From NCBI GenBank assembly GCA_036362985.1, contig JAYGXS010000006.1, positions 10,226,526 through 10,290,525 on the forward strand: 64,000 nucleotides of DNA. The letters are read 5' to 3'. The position numbers and the translations under genes were made by a program. Below, in pieces: positions 54,558 to 64,000 of the stretch. The notes below the pieces were generated by a model. That model was not told where the DNA came from and ran no database searches. It was given only the letters and a program-made list of their open reading frames with translations. The DNA comes from Ligula intestinalis (Eukaryota > Platyhelminthes > Cestoda > Diphyllobothriidea > Diphyllobothriidae). The first letter of the stretch is position 1. Every line of letters begins with the position of its first letter.

Positions 54558-55130
54558 CTGAGGAAAATAACACCGTTAGAAATCATGCGCAGTTACTCTC
54601 ATATACTGACAGAAGAAGAAGATGGTCTCTTTTTGAAAACATCCTTTAGGTACACTAATTGATGAACTTCCACCGACTAAATGTTAAGGCTAAGAAGGTT
54701 AACCCTAACAGCTACGATTCTCCAGGCCCATAGTTCCTTTATGTGAGGGGAGAAGACGTTGGGAAAGCGCGATTGTTAGGAATAGTTTATTCTGAAGAAG
54801 GATAGGAGGATCAATGGAAAGAGATTGACTCTCCAATGACTGCAGTTCGGCTGCCAGGGTGTCAATTCTGGAATGACGAGAGCCTCAGGAATCGCCGCAA
54901 AGGCGGTGCATGCTTTGTTACGGCTGCAAATCACGCGAGTGATGTCCAGACTAAAGGTCATGGCGCGACCTTGAGATGGGCGAAGGCTGGCTAGCCAGGG
55001 CGCGCGTCCGTTTGCGCATAGGCCCGATACACGTGGGAACACTGCTTTCGCGTGAGGTCCTTTACCCTGAGTGACCTCGTCTGTGGCGTCAAAAGTAAGG
55101 AGGGTGTCGGACAGACACCAGCACTACACG
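54558..55130. other. Intron, nothing recognised
   Basis: Part of the intron between exons 1 and 2. Only short chance frames. Confidence 0.45.
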
Positions 55131-55340
55131 TTCACTCGACCACTAACGGAACTCATCTGTCCCGTTCTGCCAGGGTCTCGACAGACGCCCTCAAAGACGT
55201 AGCAGCTGATAGTATATGCAGATAATATTGCCGGCCAAGACGAGGGAGACTGTAATGACCATTTCTGGCTTGTTAGCCGTCGTCAGCCAGTCATGTCCAG
55301 ATCCAGAGTTAAATGCCCTAACAACCGAGCCACGATATCT
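55131..55340 (-). repeat. tRNA-derived SINE, same family as 36.8 kb
   Basis: Plus-strand landmarks appear in the same order as at 36842-37095: accactaacggaact, ctgtcccgttctgcc, gtagcagctgatagtat, gataatattgccgg, gggagactgtaatg and accatttctggcttgttagc, then cgtcagccagtcatg, ending at an A-box-like aaccgagcc. So the element is on the minus strand. It sits in the intron between exons 1 and 2 of the PDZ gene. Confidence 0.7.
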
Positions 55341-55959
55341 TTTAAGTACTAATCTCTTCTAGAGGTCGCGTGGTTCAGCCGTGTCCCTTTCTATATAGTG
55401 GCCAATTCGATTCAATGCTTTATATGTTTAGTCATTTTAATGCAAATAACTTCTTCCTTCTTGAAATATATGTGACCAGAACTTTGTGAGGTTAAACGTG
55501 CTCGTGTATATTATCGCTGACGTGTCCCAGTATTCTCTGTTACAAAGTTAGCAACTTTTTTGTGATAGCAGTAGGTGGTCTGCGTGATCACAGCCTAGTG
55601 TTTAAGTTTACAGTGGCAAGACTGGTCCTACAGTAGCGAGAAAGCACGGCCTTCACCCAATATAAGCCTGTATTTTAGCGTCGTCACTTTTACCACACGT
55701 TTGTTATTATCAAGAAATACATACTGTAAAACTTCTATGACTTGCTCAATTGAGTCTCTCCTAACATACAAGGGAAAAAGAACAAGAGCAGCAGGTGCTT
55801 CTCGTTGATGTTCGCCTAAAGAGAACGCCCAACGGTGATATTGAGACGATTGTTTACAGAGCACAGCACAACTTCTTAGTTTTCACAGCAACCATCCAGT
55901 TGCTCACAAAATAAGCTGTGTAACAATATACTTGAAACGGATTCAGACTCACTACAGTA
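55341..55959. other. Intron, nothing recognised
   Basis: Only chance frames, including a 78-codon one at 55628-55864 on the minus strand. Confidence 0.45.
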
Positions 55960-56505
55960 GGCCGGAGGAACATGTACGCGAGGCCTGATATCTTTGTGAC
56001 CAATTTATGCGAAATGGTTATCCTAAAGCACTTATAAATCTACGCCTATGCGTTCGGCCCCACAGAACCCTAACAGAAGAACCACCGAAGATATGGCACG
56101 CCCTACCATACACCGAGGACGTCTCAGGGGCGACTGAACGCATCGCTGCGGAACTAAGTGCTAGAATTGCATACAGACCCAGAGCTACCATGCGCAGCAA
56201 GGTAATGAGAATAGATACCGGTTTAGTTTCAGAGAACAATCTGAAGTAGTGTATCGCATGCCGCGTCTAAGCTGGCCTTGGTACGCACACAGGCAAAACC
56301 GAACGCATGCTCGGATCGTGCATCCACGAACGTAAACTGGCCCTACGACGAGGAGACAAATTATCATAAATGTCCGTCCATATCTGTGAAACACGCCATG
56401 AGTTCAAATTCGCGGCCGTTAAGGTACTTGCCCACGCTGGAAACAAGATGAGCCGAGAAGTTATTGAAGCCTCGTCCACGGGTGGGAATTCAATCAACTG
56501 ATGGC
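55960..56505 (+). pseudogene. PLE C-terminal fragment, frameshifted
   Basis: MRNGYPKALINLRLCVRP and KIWHALPYTEDVSGATERIA are the segment after the RT. AYRPRATMRSKVMR leads to the endonuclease. A frame change near 56240 leads to a damaged GIY-YIG (HTGKTERMLGSCIHERKLAL) and its tail ICETRHEFKFAAVKVLAHAG with NKMSREVIEAS. It is closely related in wording to the 59.6 kb minus-strand copy. The RT is absent. It lies in the intron between exons 1 and 2 of the PDZ gene, antisense to it. Confidence 0.8.
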
Positions 56506-57316
56506 GTACAGAACCTTGCGCAGTCACGCTCAGACGCCCGTCACAGTTAACGGACGCACATCCTCTATAATTGCCTTCAATTTTGGTGCTGTCGCCTTGA
56601 CGAACCTTACCATCACTGACAATTTACTAATGTATGCCTTTATAATTGCCCCTTCCCCTCCTTTCCCTTTCCCTTCCCTTTTTTATCATTCTTTCTTACC
56701 TCTTTTGACCTGGCAACCCCGGAAAGTTGATTGATGTACACCCAATGTAATTAGCCTCCTCTTTGTTGCTGTTACCTATGTCTCATGATGGACTACTATA
56801 AGAGTACGAAAACTCAGGATAATTAACTGATTGATCCGGTGTTTGACAATCCTACTTTCTGATCCAAGTTCAAACTTCCCTCAAACTTTTTTTGTCCTAG
56901 CTGGGGTTGCGCACCTGAAACACTGTCCAAAATTGTGGCAGGCTTTGGTGAACCTCTGGTTCACCACCGCATAACTATCTTTAAACACTATCGGCAGTTG
57001 AAGCTTCTCTACCGCCATAAATAATAAAACGTATTTACTAAAAATGCAGAAGAACGATATATAACACTACTATGTTGCCAAGAACATCAATAAGTGAATA
57101 ACATTAAGTATATGGAATGGTTATATACGTCAGCACTCGAACTCAACATGCCCAGACGAGGAATTATAAGTCACACGGCCTTTTAACAGGTTGCGCAGTA
57201 GCTTGACTCAAAACCGATTTTTCGTGCTCAAGTAATGTTTCCTAAATGAGACAAGTTTGAAGTAAATTATCTGGCAAAGCCAACAGAAACAGCCGTTATG
57301 GCTCTCAAGTACCTAC
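56506..57316. other. Intron, nothing recognised
   Basis: A CCCTT-rich stretch occurs at 56651-56680. The rest is AT-rich. Confidence 0.45.
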
Positions 57317-57687
57317 CAAGAGGGACCGATAAATCGTTGGTTTCTGACGAGTTCCTCTTGCTGCGCTAAGATTGCGGCAAGGTCAGCTGGGTGGCCCACC
57401 GCTGCCCTTGCCACGACCAATCGTAGAGGAAGGACCGCGCAGGTGATAGTTGATGCCACTGTGGGGCTGATGGAATGTGGCCCGGAGGAGATGCTGTGTG
57501 TGTCTTGCGTAAAGTGAATGCTGCCCTCGAGAGAACTGGCAACATCGGAACTGTCTGGAGCCGTGGAGCTGACCATGCTCGTTAGAATGGATTGTCTCAG
57601 GAGACGTGCAACTTGATCTGGACCCATTCCGCGCACGGAAACTCCAGCCACTCTTATAATCAGATCGCCGGGCTTGAGATGACCATT
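57317..57687 (-). CDS. Multi-PDZ gene, exon 1 of the chain: back half of PDZ domain 1
   Basis: The 371-bp exon lies between acceptor tttactccttcag and donor ccctcttg then gtaggtac. It opens NGHLKPGDLIIRVAGVSVRG and MGPDQVARLLRQS, the GD-turn strand and second helix of a PDZ domain. A roughly 50-residue Ser/Thr-rich insert follows. The last strand (AVLPLRLVVARA) comes next, and then QQEELVRNQRFIGPS. It leaves two bases (TG) that exon 2 completes to Cys. The first half of this PDZ domain must lie upstream (above 57.7 kb or beyond the window), and I could not find it. Confidence 0.8.
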
Positions 57688-58087
57688 CTGAAGGAGTAAA
57701 TGTAACCCTTAAAGCATTGTTGATAACATTTCATGATAATCTAGGTATAATATGGCTTTGCATATGGCGCACACAAATTTCGTGTTCCCGAATATTGTGG
57801 ATATCGGTGTATTTATAATATTAGGGGGAGGGGGGTTGGCAGATTTGAATGATCCAATTGGCCCTATTGTGAAAAGTTCGTGGCTTCTGTGGATCAACTG
57901 AATTATTCAAATCCGTCAAATAATTATCATAATTAAGTAAATCTAGTAGTAATTCTGGTAGATTATAGATAATGGCTTAGGTAATCCTGCCTGAGTAGTC
58001 AGCTTACTGTACCCCTAATGAGGGATTCCATTCGAGCAATAGGCTGGGTGGGTAAATTGACTCAAGTGTGATTAAATTCACAACTCA
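57688..58087. other. Intron, nothing recognised
   Basis: Immediately upstream of exon 1 of the chain. A G-rich tract occurs at 57821-57836. AT-rich otherwise. Confidence 0.45.
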
Positions 58088-58170
58088 TGGTAAGCATCGT
58101 AGCCCAATGGTAGAGCGTTGGCTGCATAAAAGCCTTCCCTACTGTGTGGGTTCGAATCCCACCGAGGTCA
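58088..58170 (+). repeat. tRNA-like sequence, probably SINE head or tRNA pseudogene
   Basis: A box-like tagcccaatggtagagc and a perfect B box with paired arm (gtgggttcgaatcccac) are spaced as in a tRNA gene, with a possible anticodon stem ggct/agcc. The seven-base acceptor stem does not pair, so I do not call a functional tRNA. A diverged partial copy (gatcgttggctgcatttaagcct) lies at 58347-58372, which supports a dispersed repeat. Confidence 0.55.
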
Positions 58171-59439
58171 CCGAATTTTTCACAATTGGGTCAACTGCAT
58201 ATTTATAAAACTCCAATCTTCTACGTGCGGTGGCACATAATATGATTGGAGAATGGCATAGGTTGCAGCAGGCTAGGCGTATCACATGTGTCTAATGCGA
58301 CTAAAGTCGGGGCTCCCGTTGGGATGTCGTTATTGAGATGGCTAGATCGTTGGCTGCATTTAAGCCTCCCCTCCCAGGCCACCGACATTTCAATACTTGG
58401 ACCAAACCCATTATATACATATGCACGATAAAACATTGTATTTACTTGTTTTCTGTGTGTGACCAAGGCCGTTTTTTTGTTTTGGCATGCACAGATTATC
58501 TGCAGGAAATTCATGGCATCCCGGGCAGCTTTTAATTCCAAAATGTGGCTCAGAAATGAAAATCAGAAGTCATCACCGAAGGCATTCAAATATTTATTAA
58601 TGAGCAGGAAAGAGGAGCAGCTTGATAGTCTCCCTGCTACAAGTCTGAACGCAGAGAACAGCAGATCCCAATTCAGCCTTTTTCGTACGGAGAAGCTGGC
58701 TATCTACTTGGATTGCACTTTTGAAAAACAGCTAGACGAGATGCAGTTTCAAGGGAAACTGGTGGATATGAGTGATAATCCGGTAGGAGAAGAAGCCTTT
58801 CATCATATGAATACGGTACTGCTTGTTTCTAAATGCTGCTGAATGTTAGGCGTGCAGTCACGAGTAAACAGTGAGTGTGGTTGGAAGGAAATGATAATAT
58901 TTAATCTGGTTCAGTTTAGTAAAGCCAGTTATCAAAAAAATTGGGAGCGTAAACGTCTTTCAATTAGATTACTTTCTCCCTCTTCACAGTGTAATCGAAT
59001 TTGCGCATTTTATCCTACGCACTGGCGGAATGCAGTCGTTACATCCACAGAGCATGCCAAAAGCCTCTATTCAGAATCTGTAATGACGGCCTTTCAGTTT
59101 TCAGTTGGTAATTCAAATATGAAGGTGAATATTTGCATTTTTTTGCGAAAGGTACCCTACAGTTCGACCGTCGCTATTGACGATGTTCACCACGCGCTTC
59201 AGAAAGCTGAAGACAGACACGGTGACTACAGTTGAATTAAAGTGAAAGTAGACTCTCGTAGAATCCACCCACTCTCTCAACACTCTCACACCTGAACGCG
59301 ATGTCCTGGTCACTGTGGTATTCATTTGTGTAAAGTCCCCTCTCCCGATGTTGCGCCTGGTTAGCGCACTACGATCGGGCACAGAGAAGAGTGAATACTC
59401 CCACTGTTGTACTACCTCGTCAATTTTTCCGAGAGGTGC
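58171..59439. other. Two adjacent open frames, no recognised gene
   Basis: Plus-strand frames at 58459-58842 (127 codons) and 58843-59235 (130 codons) stand out by length. I recognise no domain in either and no splice sites linking them. They may be chance frames in AT-rich DNA. Confidence 0.3.
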
Positions 59440-60133
59440 TAAACTGAAGAAGAAGATGCGATCACTGGAACAAAAACTTTATTTTCCTGACGTTTCGGAT
59501 TCCGTCAGGAATCCTTAGTCATAGGTAATTGTAAAAAGGTCTGAGACATACGCAGACAAGGGGTGATACATGCACAGATTGCACGGTATTTATAGTTCAC
59601 AGCGGTCACCCGCATGCGTACTATGATTGTCCGTTCCTGTAGCCACCACTGGAGGTCTTAATTGGTCTGGTGATTGCTCATTAATTGCAACAGCGTTCTT
59701 GTCCGCGTCGGATGCAGGTTTGATAATTGCTCGCGTCTGGAATAATCTCCCTGTTTCTTCGACGTAGTTGCTTTGTCCACAACTACACCAGACCCGGTAA
59801 ACGACTCCAGCTGTCTCCTGTCGTGGCAGTGGGTCTTTCGGCCTCATGACCATGCGCCTGATGGTTGCTTCCGGCCTGTGTGCAACTCCAACTCCAAGTG
59901 GGGTGAGTAGATTGTTGACCGCTTCCGATACATTCTTCACGTACGGAAGAGCTCGCCAAACGTTTGGACCAGCTGGACGTGGCTTCGTCTCTCGTTTGCG
60001 TATGTGCTGGTTGACAAAATTGTGCGGGTATCCATTCGCTCTCAGTACCCGTCGAATATACTGTAATTCAGCAATTTTGTCTTCCACTTCGCTGCAATGC
60101 GTCTCGACGTGCCGGAATAGCGCTCTTTCGCAG
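59440..60133 (-). pseudogene. PLE C-terminal copy with terminal repeat, internally deleted
   Basis: Read on the minus strand, the copy starts near 60130 (EDKIAELQYIRRVLRANGYP), continues with KPRPAGPNVWRALPYVKNVS and VAHRPEATIRRMVMRPKDPL, and reaches GIY-YIG as VVYRVWCSCGQSNYVEETGR. Soon after the YIG-equivalent the endonuclease is replaced by a tail rich in Asp and Asn, so the rest of the nuclease is deleted. A single frame is open for 166 codons (59590-60087). At 59440-59520 comes a PLE-type terminal repeat (ggattcc-tgac-ggaatcc, then gaaacgtcagg and an aataaag). This arrangement ties that dispersed repeat to PLE 3' ends. Confidence 0.8.
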
Positions 60134-60650
60134 TGGTAAACTATTTACGACGTCCACACTATCAGGCCCTTTAACCAGTACTAGGTCTAAGCAATTGGCT
60201 TGTTGCCCTTCGCATAGTCTGGTCGGACATAAAACGTGTTGTGTAAAGGAGGATTCCTGTAGTGTGCGCAGGAGTCGTTGATCGAAATTTACTTATGGGC
60301 CGGGTGCAGAACTCACGTTCCAGTCAATATGGGGAGCATCTAAGTCTCCCATGATCATGACATCGGATCTTTTAGCAAATTCTTCGACCTTCTATCAGAC
60401 TAGTGTTTGACTGTTGGTTGCTCGACGTTGGACGGTAGACCGCTATGATGTCAAGGGCTTGTGACCCCAGCCATGAGCACCATCCTGTCGGGAGTCGTGA
60501 GGTTCATTTTTGGCCACCTTCGCTGTAGGAGGCCTTGATCTCGAACTAACAAGATTCCTTGCTTCGCGAGCATGATTTTTGCTGCTGCCGTTAAGGGAGT
60601 TCGTGAGACCAAATACAGCAAATTTATTGGAAATCACTGTAATTTTAATG
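60134..60650 (-). pseudogene. CR1-like non-LTR endonuclease fragment
   Basis: Minus-strand pieces in shifting frames read IIAVYRPTSSNQQSNTSLIE, EEFAKRSDVMIMGDLDAPHI and DWNVSSAPGP, then NFDQRLLRTLQESSFTQHV, RLCEGQQANCLDLVLVKGP and DSVDVV. This is the central APE-type endonuclease of a CR1-like element, with the normally GDFN box mutated to GDLD. It is cut off abruptly at the PLE copy, so the RT half is missing. Stops and frameshifts occur. Confidence 0.75.
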
Positions 60651-60900
60651 GTTGCCTTAGTTTAAACTGATGACACAGTCGCCTTTTTGTTGTCTACATC
60701 GTCATTTTTCGTATTTGACTCAACTGTGTCTAAATGGTCAACTATTGTAGCCTGTATTTTAAGTATGGGAACCATCTTTTGTTCCTTAGGTGGTTCATGC
60801 GTTTGCGTGTAAACTGTCAGTTTTTCCATTGCAGTAATGGTCTGCTGGATAATTTCTTGCATATTTGCCATTTTTCTTCAAGTTTACCATACTTAGAGGC
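60651..60900 (-). pseudogene. Possible ORF1-like coiled-coil segment of the CR1-like element
   Basis: On the same strand and directly upstream of the endonuclease remnant lies a 69-codon frame from MANMQEIIQQTITAMEKLTV onward, with heptad-like spacing and charged residues. This could be the end of ORF1 of the same element. No zinc knuckle or other diagnostic motif is visible. Confidence 0.35.
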
Positions 60901-61237
60901 TAGAATATGATAGTTGTTGCAACGGTTTCCTGCGTGCGTCGATCGAGTTCGACGATGGGCACCACGCGCTTCAACAACCGCAGCAAATGCTGCAGCAAGC
61001 CACAACAGACATTGAGGCAAGCTGAGCATGCAGCACGAAGGATACAGCAAGCAGAAGCGACGCAGCGAACTACCACGAATGAAAGCAGAGTTTAAGCAGA
61101 CTAGCAGGGAACCTGCCCTCTCGCTCACCACTCCCACTTCCATATCCGGTGTAAAAACAAAGTCAATAAGACCGGGAAAGAGGAAGGGTTTTTGTTGCTG
61201 GCATGGTTATCACTAAGCACTCCACACTTGAATCAGC

Positions 61238-61560
61238 TGACTCGCGTGGCATGCTCCTGCTTGCGCGGAAGTGCCATAAAGGCCACATTAAGAGGGAGCC
61301 ATTGCAGCCTGACTCTCAGTCCTCCCTCTCCTCCCATGCGCACACACAAACACTCGCGTACAGGAGGAGCAGCAACGTAGGGGGCCCGAGTTTCCCCGTC
61401 AGTTGACAAACCCTCCAAGCCACGACTCAAAGTGCACCGTGATAGATTCAGACGCATTCAGATTTATTATAGTCAGGGAAGAAACGCGCTGAGAGTCAAC
61501 CTCACACTCTCCCCCACCGCATAGTGACCGCCTGGCTTTCGGGCACCCGCAGTGGGGCCT
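61238..61560 (-). repeat. Repeated unit, copy 1
   Basis: It shares gcgccataaa-ggccacatta-like, aaccctcc-agccacg, gcaccgtgatag and gcgcagaa/gcgctgag-like landmarks and the acctcac-ctctccccc block with 61762-62020, in the same orientation. Strand is assigned by the longer frames, which is arbitrary. Confidence 0.6.
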
Positions 61561-61761
61561 GAAACCCAGTGGGAGCGTGAGCGCAGTCACCAACAGGGAA
61601 TCAGAACTGAGAGAAAAGTGCCAGCGCCTACCAGGCCGCAGGGACCGTGGTTAGCTGAAGACTGGCATTGCATGTGCATACGGACCATTGCATCTCAGAA
61701 GGGTGAGAGCAGCCCTGCATACTCCCACATATGCCACACCAACACCACTTTTCTAAGTAGG

Positions 61762-62020
61762 CTCTCACGTGTGCGGGAGCGCCATAAAAGCCACATTACG
61801 AAGGAAGCAGCCCGCTGCAAGCTACACCACGCAACAAGGCAGACTGGGCAGACTGCTGGCAACCCTCCGAGCCACGGCTTTTAGCGCACCGTGATAGCTT
61901 CAAGCGCATCAGATTATTTTTAGTTGGGCCATAAATGCGCAGAAGATCGACCTCACTTTCTCTCCCCCCCACAGGGCCATCGACAGGCCACTGCCTAGCC
62001 GATCGGTCACCTGAGTTGGA
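61762..62020 (-). repeat. Repeated unit, copy 2
   Basis: Second copy of the unit at 61238-61560, with several deletions. Confidence 0.6.
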
Positions 62021-64000
62021 GGAGTCATAAAAGTCTATTTTTAACTCTCTCACCATTCAGACCCCTCGTTTTGTAAATCCTTTTGAATGTGCACCTATTA
62101 AGCCAACTGAGTTTGAGTTTTTAAGATCGTATGGAGGACATCATTCGTTGATGGTCAATGTAATGTTTACTGCCTAAAGTGCCTAATACTCGAAGATAAA
62201 CGACGCATCTAATTTTACTTCTACCTTGTATTACCCAACTAGTTGTCCATGAAATGTAACCACTTTGATCTAGCTCGTTATCTATAAAACGCACGTTTTG
62301 GTTCACCGCAAACCAATAGGTTAAGCAAAATATTCCAACAACTGCTTACATTCCGAAAGTGTCATGTACATTGTTGGACCTGACTGAATTATTGATGTTA
62401 ATTAGTAATGTTTGGCGTCCAGTCTGCTAACGGTAGGTGAAAATATGGACGGGTCTCTCAAGTATAACTTGCAGTTTTTGAAAATCAGACAGTTTGAACA
62501 GGTTATCCTAGATACCTCCTGATACAGGCGTTTTGTATGCTTGAGAGTTTCTAGTCGACAACAAAAATGACATTCGCGTCCCCCGGAAAAATGTTGTAAT
62601 TACTGTTTACTACAATTGACCACTGGGAATTCCAGTTGAATTATCGCTCTGCTATACATAAATTTACATCTCAATAGTTTTAATGGCATACAAAATTGAC
62701 ATGAATACTCTATCCTTTCCGTATTTTGCGGTATGAAAAATGACTTAAGTAATAAACTGGCGGCTTACCTCATTACATTGTCAGTTTATGATTCTATATC
62801 TAGCCTGCGTTTCCGGTTCAACTTCAAATTGTCAATGACAACCAGCATGAACATCATGTTGTCAGCAGTAATATATCATAAGGTAGTTTGCGTTTTAAGA
62901 CTTGGAAACAAAATTGTAGTCAAATTGTTCGAGATATATGTGACTTCAATCACCAAAATGTGAGTTAACAGTGGTAGAAGGGCCCTCATGGACAAATTGG
63001 AGGGTCTAATAACCCCGATGCGTCGTGCGTTTTGATCAAGATTCACATATACAGTCGCACATCGACTGATGCGGTATGTAGAACGAATTTACCAACAAAA
63101 GGAGGGAGATTAGAATAATAATTTCTTACTTGTAAGAAGCCATCAATCAACCACAACTTAATTCAGATGTAAGACACCTAAACGCACATCTTGGACAGCA
63201 CTGCCCAAACGACTTTTGTGGTCAGAATTTGCATATGTTTATGTCAGTAAAAAAAAATTCAGGTAATAGCCAACACAGCTCCATACCCAGTCGATTCATT
63301 TTCCCTTCACAAACGCTACAATTGACAACAACCCCTGTTGTGACTAGCTCGTGCCGAAGTGAGCTTTTCTGAAGTTTCGCAGCCGTTGATTTCGAAGTCT
63401 GGGAACGGCCAATCACAATTGCCGCAAAGTTGCTTTCTGATCCGGTGAATAATGGCAGGCCTGCACGCGTGAATGCTTTCTCTGTCCACTGACCTGACAG
63501 CTGTCAAACTGGCACTTGGACCTGACTGGCCCTCCTGGCAAGTCGTGTGCTCTCAAGTCAATTTTCCTCCCTATTATTCTCCGTTCCTCTGTCTAGATAA
63601 TATACTGTTTCCACTACTCTGGCTCCCATCGACTTCTTCTCTCCTAAAGAACCATTTTCTGTGACGCCCCCCCTCCCCTCTGCGCCTGAATTGAGCATTG
63701 GTGATGGATTTTTGGTGACGGTGGCGACACCTTTTCCACGCTTCTCCAAAATTTACCATGCTGCAGCAGTAGCGCAATTGCTGGCGTGGCTGAATTTCCG
63801 TCCAAGCATTCCAAACGTACTGAGTCCTATGTGCACTCGAATCAGCCGGCCAGATCGGGATTATAAAGTACGCGCATGAATTCGCGCAACATACCGGCGT
63901 GTACGAAAGATTGATACCCTTTCGCTAATCGACATTGACTCTGGTTATGATACTGATTATCGCGTAGTCTATTCTGAAGTTATTTCAGTCGTAATAGGAT
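62021..64000. other. No recognised gene
   Basis: AT-rich sequence. Minus-strand frames at 63316-63507 contain a CGNCDWPFPDF segment that looks like part of a repeat-derived peptide, but it is too short to assign. The C-rich run near 63666-63680 and nearby frames overlap on both strands. The first half of PDZ domain 1 was sought here and not found. Confidence 0.35.

Noticed and set aside
58088..58170. Functional tRNA gene
   Set aside because: The T arm is perfect but the acceptor stem does not pair and a diverged partial copy lies nearby, so a SINE or pseudogene is more likely.
58459..59235. Two long adjacent plus-strand frames
   Set aside because: They are longer than most chance frames but have no recognised domain, are separated by a stop, and lack splice evidence. 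Kept only as a described stretch.
1..64000. CRISPR arrays, defence islands, operons, bacterial or viral gene clusters
   Set aside because: None seen. Spliced exons, SINEs and PLE/RTE/Jockey-type elements show the window is metazoan nuclear DNA.

Overview
This is eukaryotic, repeat-rich genomic DNA, most likely from a parasitic flatworm and probably a diphyllobothriidean-type tapeworm (inference). The reasons are many fragments of Penelope-like elements (PLEs) with GIY-YIG endonuclease ends, an RTE-type and a Jockey-like non-LTR retrotransposon, tRNA-derived SINEs, and host coding sequence present only as short exons with GT/AG borders separated by kilobases. I see no operons, prokaryotic signals, rRNA or CRISPR. 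Most open frames under about 100 codons here are chance frames.

Host gene. The minus strand carries exons of a multi-PDZ scaffold protein. Seven exons from 57.7 kb down to 45.4 kb chain with compatible phases at every junction. They give the back half of one PDZ domain, a linker, one complete PDZ domain spread over three exons, and a Ser/Thr-rich linker. A further PDZ exon with clean splice sites lies at 13.8-14.0 kb on the same strand. If it belongs to the same gene, an exon is missing between and the intervening introns total about 31 kb. The front half of the first PDZ domain and the 3' end of the gene were not found.

Mobile DNA by region. 1-6 kb: an old dispersed repeat and PLE terminal repeats. 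7.4-8.3 kb: a compact element made of a GIY-YIG frame between about 235-bp inverted repeats. 9.3-11.3 kb: a decayed PLE with reverse transcriptase and GIY-YIG, also between inverted repeats. 12.3 kb: a PLE fragment. 14.6-17.7 kb: a young, 5'-truncated Jockey-like retrotransposon with an intact 1001-codon frame and a 13-bp target-site duplication. 18.2 and 29.8 kb: truncated relatives of it; the 29.8 kb copy has a 12-bp duplication and interrupts a repeat whose uninterrupted version lies at 1.2 kb. 22.6 kb: a PLE C-terminal frame. 26.2 kb: a MITE-like element with 61-bp terminal inverted repeats. 27.3 kb: a perfect 38-bp palindrome. 34-37 and 55 kb: tRNA-derived SINEs. 39.1-41.8 kb: a decayed RTE element. 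46.7-48.4, 56 and 59.4-60.1 kb: further PLE copies. 60.1-60.9 kb: the 5' part of a CR1-like element. 61.2-62.0 kb: a repeated unit.

The landscape is a large-intron gene or gene neighbourhood repeatedly invaded by retroelements. The 14.6 and 29.8 kb insertions are the freshest. The PLEs are mostly dead, with damaged catalytic motifs, but their terminal repeats survive in many copies.
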